The notes below the pieces were generated by a model. It saw nothing but the letters and a program-made list of their open reading frames with translations, searched no databases and was not told the DNA's origin. From positions 1 through 64,000 of the forward strand of contig NZ_JAHXZL010000010.1 of NCBI RefSeq assembly GCF_019429525.1: a DNA stretch of 64,000 nt, in the 5' to 3' direction. Both the position numbers and the translations under genes were made by a program. Positions within the stretch are counted from its first letter, which is position 1. Each line of letters opens with the position of its first letter. The stretch comes from Sphingomonas folli (GTDB taxonomy: Bacteria > Pseudomonadota > Alphaproteobacteria > Sphingomonadales > Sphingomonadaceae). Shown here piece by piece: positions 59,943 to 64,000 of the stretch.

Positions 59943-60863
59943 TCACTCGCGCGCGCGTGATAGACCCACCGACACGGCCACGCCCGCCGAGAAGCTGGCC
60001 GCACCGCGCGACAGGCCCGCGGTGGTGAACCCGGTGAGCCGCAGCGGTGTTCCCGCCAGCCGCGTGGAGGCGCCCGCGAACAGCTCGTGCGCGTCTTCCA
60101 CCAGCCGCGTCGCCGCGCGCGCATAATGGTAGGAGGTCAGCAGATACGCGTCGCGCCCGATCGCGAAGGAGGCGCCCGCCGAGGCCGCCGGGCCGTCGCG
60201 CAGGTCGTAGGACGCGGTGTCGCCGAGGAAGCGATAGGTCACCGACACGAACGGGGTCACCGCGCCGAGCGGCAGCGACGCGTCGGCGCCCAGCGCATAG
60301 TCGTTCTCGCCGCTGGAGAGCCCGCTGCGCCGCGTCGCGGTGTTGATCTTGGCGCGCCCCGACAGTTCGAGCTCGACCGGACTGCCCGCGGGCGCGATCG
60401 TGTAGGCGGCGCCGAGCGTGAGGTCGCCGATGCCCTCGGCGGTGCGCTTCACCGCCGAGGTGTTGGGCGCGACCAGCACCGGGGTGGCGTCGATGCCGGT
60501 GAAGACGGTCGAGCGGCTGCGGATGCGCATCCACGGCAGCGACGCCGAGAGCGTGAGATCGTCGAGCCGCAGCCGCGCGCCCAGAGCGGAACTCCAGATC
60601 GTCGTCGTCGAGCCGGTGCCGAAGTCGCCCTCGCCGTAGATGCCGCCGAGCGACACGTCGAGCGTCGCGTCGTCGCGGTCGAGCCGGTCCATCGCCTGGG
60701 GCACGGTCGCGGCGGAGACGGTCGCGGTCGCGCTCGACGGCGAGATCGCGCTCGTCGCGTCGTAGCGCACGACGCGCTCGGGCGGATCGAGCATCTGGGC
60801 CGCCGCCGGCGCGGCGAGGAGGGCGAGCGCGAGCGCGGCGAGCGCCGCTCCGTGGTGGGTCAT
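59943..60863 (-). CDS. Putative outer-membrane beta-barrel protein
   Basis: A 306-residue protein with signal peptide MTHHGAALAALALALLAAPA-AAQ from ATG 60863, which has GAGGGAG eight bases ahead. The mature chain has regular amphipathic strands: ALGARLRLDDLTLSASLPWM, GDLTLGAAYTIAPAGSP, VELELSGRAKINTATRRSG and AYLLTSYHYARAATRL. It resembles transporter-type barrels annotated as hypothetical outer-membrane proteins. It lies 27 bases upstream of the phosphatase gene and could share its transcript. Function unknown. Confidence 0.72.
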   Translation of the reverse strand: MTHHGAALAALALALLAAPAAAQMLDPPERVVRYDATSAISPSSATATVSAATVPQAMDRLDRDDATLDVSLGGIYGEGDFGTGSTTTIWSSALGARLRLDDLTLSASLPWMRIRSRSTVFTGIDATPVLVAPNTSAVKRTAEGIGDLTLGAAYTIAPAGSPVELELSGRAKINTATRRSGLSSGENDYALGADASLPLGAVTPFVSVTYRFLGDTASYDLRDGPAASAGASFAIGRDAYLLTSYHYARAATRLVEDAHELFAGASTRLAGTPLRLTGFTTAGLSRGAASFSAGVAVSVGLSRARE

Positions 60864-61420
60864 CGTGTGTCTCCCTCGCGCCGGCATCGCGGCGCCGGCC
60901 GGGGTCGTGAAGGCCGCGGCGCTGTCTTGTTAACCAATGCCTTAACCGATCAAGTCCGGGGTGAGACAGCACCGATCGCGCCCTCGCGGCGCGTGCCGCG
61001 CTTGGACGCGACGGCCGGGTGCGTCGCGCGGGACAAGCGTCGCGGCGATCCAGGAGTCGTCGGCTCCCGGCAGCGGGCAGGCGGGTATCGCGGCGTCGCC
61101 GATCCCGCTCCCCGGCGCGATCGCGCGTCGGCGCGCGCCGCGCCGTCGCCGCACCATTGGTTCATTATGGGACAGAGGCGCGCGCGACGGGAGGACATCG
61201 CGTCCGGGTCGACCGATCTTCTCGGGAGCGGGCGCCGCGTTGCCCGCGCGCCGGGAGCGAAGCGGCCCCCGCCCCGGCGCGTCTCCTAAAGTCTGGTCCA
61301 CCTCCGTCGATCCGTGCTCCGGCGAACGCCGGGTCCGAGTGCCGCAGGCGTGACGCTCGTGGCACTAAGCCCCTGCGTCCGAGAGGGCACCGCGTTGGCT
61401 TCCATCAGATGGACCGGCCT
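60864..61420. other. 557-base gene-free region
   Basis: Between the barrel gene start (60863) and the end of the small membrane protein gene (61421). On the plus strand GTTAACC-AATGCC-TTAACC at 60929-60947 gives two TTAAC repeats 12 bases apart, one base wider than the usual CtrA box. A CCGGCG-AA-CGCCGG hairpin at 61323-61336 is like that near 14540. No protein-coding frame is supported. Confidence 0.45.
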
Positions 61421-61789
61421 CTAGCACGCCGTCGTCGCCCCGCACGCCGTCGCGCCGCTCGCCCGGTCGGCCTCGGCGCGCTCGATCATGCGGATGCGGC
61501 TGCTCGCCTGGTCCGCGGCCTCGATCCGCTCGGCGGCGTGCCGGGCCTGCGCCTCGGCGCTCTCCGTCAGCGGCACGGTCGCCCCGGGGGGCGAGGCGGT
61601 GGGCGGGGCGGCGGCGCCGGGTCGCGCGCCCGGCGCCGGCGCGGATACGACGGTGACCCGACCGTCATCGGTTGGATCAGCGGCGTCGCGGCCGCGCGGC
61701 CGAACAGCGACGGCGACGGCGCCGGCGACCAGCGCGACGGCGACCAGGGAGATCAGCCGCCGCCATGAGCGGGACGGTAACGGGGGCAT
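61421..61789 (-). CDS. Small membrane-anchored hypothetical protein
   Basis: A 122-residue frame with one N-terminal membrane helix (RLISLVAVALVAGAVAVAV) flanked by Arg residues, a Pro/Ala-rich linker and a helical Ala/Glu/Arg-rich C-terminus ending CGATTAC with two Cys. Composition is that of a real low-complexity periplasmic protein, but no family could be named. It lies 80 bases downstream of the phosphodiesterase gene on the same strand. Confidence 0.5.
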   Translation of the reverse strand: MPPLPSRSWRRLISLVAVALVAGAVAVAVRPRGRDAADPTDDGRVTVVSAPAPGARPGAAAPPTASPPGATVPLTESAEAQARHAAERIEAADQASSRIRMIERAEADRASGATACGATTAC

Positions 61790-61869
61790 CGATCGATCCG
61801 GACAGGGTGGACGTGACGGTCGCGCGCGGTGGAGACGGCGCGCGGCAGATCACCGCGCGCTGCCGCCCG

Positions 61870-63045
61870 TCAGCAGAGGTTGGAGTCGAACTTGTTCGGG
61901 GAGACGTAGGAGACCTGGTGACCCACGTCGCCCATCACGTCCCAGACGATGAAGTCCGCGCCGGACTTGTCGGCGAAGTTGGTCTTGGCGGTGCGCGCCT
62001 GCGTGTTGAAATAGGCCGCGGCGTTGTCGTTGCCGCGGAACTGGAACAGCGTGCAGGTGCCGTTGATGGTGCGTCCGGCGTCGGGATTGGGGACGATCGA
62101 CATGCGGCGCCGATCGTGGTTGGCCGCCCATTGCAGCGCCGCATAGGCGGCGTTCGTCGCGTTCGCGTTGTTGGCGGGCACGCTGGCGCTGACGATCGGC
62201 ATCTCGGCGCCGTCGCTGCCCTTCGCCGCATTGGCCCAACAGGTCAGATAGTCGTTGATCGTGTACTTGGTGCCGAAGGCCTCGATGCCCGCGTCGTCGT
62301 CCTCGGTGATGTCCAACTCGCCGTCGTTGATCTGCGGGATGATCTTGACCCCCAGCAGCCCGTGCGATTTCTCATAGTCGTAGCAGGTGTTGGCGCCGCT
62401 CGCGGTCGCGTCGCCGGCGATCGCGCGATGGACGAAGAACTTGAGATAGACGTTGGCGGTCGAGTGGATGTCGCGGACCTGCTGCGCCGCCTTCGAGAAG
62501 ACGGTCGCGTCCTGCACGTCGAGCACGATCATGAAGTTGCTCCTCATGATCTCGGGATGATTGTCCCACAGGGCCTTCAGCATCGAGTAGAGGCTCTGCA
62601 CATGGTCGCCGTCGCCGCTGAGCGACGGATAGAAGACGGTGGCGCCGCGGCCGTACGCCTTGAGCGCCTTGCTGCGCCAGAACTCGGTGTCATGCTCGGC
62701 GAAATGGACCGTCGTGGCGCTGCCCTGGTTCTTGAGCAGAACGTCGACCGCGTTGAGCTTGCCGGCGTAATTGTCCTGCTCGGTCGAGCGACCCGAGAGG
62801 AAGTCGTGGACGATGAGGACATCGCCCGACGAATCGAGCCGCAGGTCGAGCTCGACCCCGCTCAGCCCGAGTTTGTACGCGCGCACCACGGAGTCATAGG
62901 AATTCTCGGGCAGCGTCTGGCGGCTGTCGACGTCGTGGAAGACGCCGCGATGCGCGATCACCGCCGGTGCCGCCGCGACGATGGTAGGTGTCAGCGGCGC
63001 GATCAGTGCCGCAGCGTGGGAGATCAATCGGAGGACCCGCTTCAT
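61870..63045 (-). CDS. Exported glycerophosphodiester phosphodiesterase-family protein
   Basis: A 391-residue protein with signal peptide (RVLRLISHAAALIAPLTPTI-VAAAP). The GDPD/PI-PLC-like catalytic start is clear: VIAHRGVFHDVD with the catalytic His, LPENSYDSVVRAYKLG, VELDLRLDSSGDVLIVHD. Unlike standard GDPDs (about 250 residues), the barrel is interrupted by long segments, and the last 100 residues (CWANAAKGSDGAEMPIVSAS, WDVMGDVGHQVSYVSPNKFD) resemble larger phosphodiesterase-like proteins. It would cleave glycerophosphodiesters or a related phosphodiester in the periplasm. Its leader has CAGGAAAACAACAAG and an upstream hairpin. Fewer G/C-only codons than neighbours hint at a different history. 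Confidence 0.85.
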   Translation of the reverse strand: MKRVLRLISHAAALIAPLTPTIVAAAPAVIAHRGVFHDVDSRQTLPENSYDSVVRAYKLGLSGVELDLRLDSSGDVLIVHDFLSGRSTEQDNYAGKLNAVDVLLKNQGSATTVHFAEHDTEFWRSKALKAYGRGATVFYPSLSGDGDHVQSLYSMLKALWDNHPEIMRSNFMIVLDVQDATVFSKAAQQVRDIHSTANVYLKFFVHRAIAGDATASGANTCYDYEKSHGLLGVKIIPQINDGELDITEDDDAGIEAFGTKYTINDYLTCWANAAKGSDGAEMPIVSASVPANNANATNAAYAALQWAANHDRRRMSIVPNPDAGRTINGTCTLFQFRGNDNAAAYFNTQARTAKTNFADKSGADFIVWDVMGDVGHQVSYVSPNKFDSNLC

Positions 63046-63442
63046 CTTGTTGTTTTCCTGAATAAATGAATACCGCCGCCACGTGAGGGTGGCGGCGGTA
63101 TGATGTACGCCGGTGATAGCGGGTGCATTGAACGCCTCCGCTACCGTCTCTATTGTAGCGCGGACGGGCCAGGACCGTGCCGAGGTGGAGCGGAAACATC
63201 GCGGGCCGAAGCAAACTCCTTGATCGCGCGCGAGACATGGCCGTGAGATCTGTCGGAGTACCGGCCGCGCGCGTTGCCCGGCCGAGGAGCCGGTCCCGAG
63301 ATCGCGGTGGCGGGCCGCGATCGACGCGGCCGGATCGCGCGCTCGGGGGTAGGTCGACGATGTGCCGTTATCGCCCCGAAGTCGCGAAGCGGGCGCGCGT
63401 CGAGGACTCCCGGGAGGCGCACGGGCGTGTTAGGCAGGGTAG
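63046..63442. other. Divergent regulatory region upstream of the phosphodiesterase gene
   Basis: A 397-base gap. On the minus strand it contains a TACAAT hexamer (63152-63157), a plausible -10 element without an obvious -35, and the hairpin at 63071-63100 in the resulting leader. The rest, toward the gene at 63443, is GC-rich and without a supported frame. Confidence 0.45.
63071..63100 (-). promoter_or_regulatory. Perfect 12-bp hairpin in the phosphodiesterase gene leader
   Basis: TACCGCCGCCAC (63071-63082) and GTGGCGGCGGTA (63089-63100) pair perfectly around a 6-base loop. On the minus strand the stem is followed by TTCATTTATTC and 26 bases later by the ATG at 63045. It could be an attenuator, a stability element or the terminator of an unseen transcript. 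Confidence 0.55.
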
Positions 63443-63640
63443 ATGCTGAAAACCCGGATGAAGCGGCTCGCCGCCAGAGACTCGCGCGCCGTGCAGTTCC
63501 TCGCCGACGTCGAGCGGTCGATCGAGGGCCTGGAGAACGAGGACCTGCTCGACCTGGCCGACATCTTCAGGGGCGAGCGACGCGGCCCGCTGGGTGAGAT
63601 CGCCGCGCGCGAGATGGCGCGGCGCGACATCAGTCTCTGA
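63443..63640 (+). CDS. Small hypothetical protein, 65 aa
   Basis: A 65-residue frame starting ATG 63443, preceded by GGCAGGGTAG. It begins MLKTRMKRLAARDSRAVQFL and continues ADVERSIEGLENEDLLDLAD-IFRGERRGPLGEIAAREMARR, an amphipathic, charged, all-helical pattern. No family is recognised, but the composition is much more protein-like than nearby frames. It stands alone. Confidence 0.6.
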   Translation: MLKTRMKRLAARDSRAVQFLADVERSIEGLENEDLLDLADIFRGERRGPLGEIAAREMARRDISL

Positions 63641-63921
63641 GCGCTCGGCGTGCCCGGGCCACGCCGGGCCGGCGAGGCGTGAGATCCCTCCGGGCTGACC
63701 GTCACCCGGCGGACGCGGGCGCGTGGCCCTGGGCTCCTTCGCGCGCAGGCGCACCCCGCTGGTTCACACCAGTCGGATCAGCCTCTGCCGCGCGGTCGGC
63801 CAGTCGCTCGCCGGACAGACGTCGCGCGGGCGGGCGGTCATACATCAGGGGAAATGCCGAAGTCGCTCTATCCGGTCCCTCAGCTGAGGCGCTGAGAAGG
63901 ACCGGATAGAGCCGACTTACG
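63641..63921. other. Gene-free spacer with a strong inverted repeat
   Basis: A 281-base stretch. The only structure is the inverted repeat at 63866-63911. A 76-codon frame on the plus strand runs through it and has no ribosome site, so it was not called. Confidence 0.4.
63866..63911. repeat. 13-bp perfect inverted repeat next to the tRNA fragment
   Basis: CTCTATCCGGTCC (63866-63878) and GGACCGGATAGAG (63899-63911) are perfect inverse copies, and the symmetry continues through a one-base bulge into GTCG/CGAC. The 20-base loop contains CTCAGCTGAG, itself a palindrome. It ends 10 bases from the 3' end of the tRNA fragment, so it may be the tRNA terminator or part of a recombination site. Confidence 0.65.
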
Positions 63922-63970
63922 TGGTGGGCGTGGCAAGGATTGAACTTGCGACCCCTGCGATGTCAACACA
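63922..63970 (-). tRNA. 3' half of tRNA-Val (anticodon GAC), 5' half not recognisable
   Basis: On the minus strand an anticodon stem CTGTG/CGCAG with loop TTGACAT (anticodon GAC), a variable loop GGGTC, T stem GCAAG/CTTGC with loop TTCAATC, then CACGCCC, A and CCA are all present. The expected 5' acceptor GGGCGTG and D arm are not: the sequence 63971-64000 gives no acceptor pairing. It is therefore a fragment, either a pseudogene or the part of the gene copied at an integration junction. The window ends 30 bases later, so the cause cannot be decided here. Confidence 0.7.
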
Positions 63971-64000
63971 GAACAACCCAACTGCTCCGGTCAACAATTC

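Noticed and set aside
60929..60947. CtrA-type binding site in front of the barrel gene
   Set aside because: The two TTAA cores are 12 bases apart instead of the 11 expected for TTAA-N7-TTAA, and no other cell-cycle context is present.
63679..63909. 76-codon plus-strand frame near the right edge
   Set aside because: No ribosome site, it runs through an inverted repeat, and its composition is random.

Overview
The window is a GC-rich chromosomal segment of an alphaproteobacterium, most likely Sphingomonas or a close relative (inference from gene content and protein signatures). The main clues are two exported proteins ending in the sphingomonad PEPxxW-type sorting signal, a long TonB-dependent receptor with a Gly/Arg-rich insert, the torF-like porin followed by kdpFABC, a three-subunit pnt transhydrogenase, a 44-aa aa3-oxidase subunit IV, and several sphingomonad-type TPR/sulfotransferase proteins. 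Codon use is uniformly third-position G/C. This produces many long antisense open frames, which were disregarded. No complete prophage, insertion sequence or CRISPR array was seen.

Layout. 1-8.8 kb: a truncated TonB receptor, a formate-dehydrogenase-like molybdoenzyme with its FdhD sulfurtransferase, a DUF1989 protein overlapping a YqcI/YcgG (GntA-like) protein, and a DUF481 outer-membrane protein. 9.0-14.5 kb: TorF-like porin, a 26-aa membrane peptide, kdpF, kdpA, kdpB and kdpC, with no kdpDE. 14.7-22.7 kb: dnaN, a beta-barrel protein, an IalB-like secreted protein, an osmoprotectant-type ABC importer whose permease is fused to its binding protein, an SDR, phhB, a zincin-like peptidase and ccmAB. 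23-31.8 kb: PEP-CTERM protein, GT-C-like membrane protein plus GtrA, an NtrC-type regulator with GAFPGA in place of GAFTGA, and a pnt operon carrying a hicAB toxin-antitoxin pair between pntAA and pntAB and ending in a MarR-like regulator. 31.9-35.5 kb: second PEP-CTERM protein, tRNA-Val(UAC), a four-gene regulatory/membrane operon and a DUF6456 gene.

35.5-41.3 kb: a divergent DapF-family epimerase, a SirB1-like protein, an overlapping gloA-gloB methylglyoxal operon, a SIMPL-domain protein, and a hydrolase/TPR pair. 41.8-47.5 kb: an aspartyl/asparaginyl beta-hydroxylase with TPRs, two sulfotransferase-type proteins and a double-DTG aspartic protease with a PDZ domain. 47.5-54 kb: exported methyltransferase-like protein, divergent phaR/phaC-like genes, alr, an NAD(P)H-dependent FMN reductase, a single-domain response regulator behind an EcfG-like promoter, and an SDR. 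54.0-57.1 kb: a 1039-aa hybrid histidine kinase whose first 50 residues are a ParD-like ribbon-helix-helix domain. This is the most unusual gene seen. 57-64 kb: NmrA-family protein, a phosphatase operon, an outer-membrane protein, an exported GDPD-type phosphodiesterase, and at the right edge the 3' half of a tRNA-Val(GAC) without a matching 5' half, which could be an integration junction.

How genes work together. fdhD and the molybdoenzyme form one unit. kdpFABC is a high-affinity K+ pump placed behind a porin. gloA and gloB perform the two steps of glutathione-dependent methylglyoxal detoxification. pntAA/pntAB/pntB form the proton-driven transhydrogenase. phaR and the PhaC-like protein point to polyhydroxyalkanoate storage. 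Two families of palindromic intergenic repeats are scattered through the window, mostly between convergent genes. All functional statements rest on reading motifs and gene order by eye; no database search was run.
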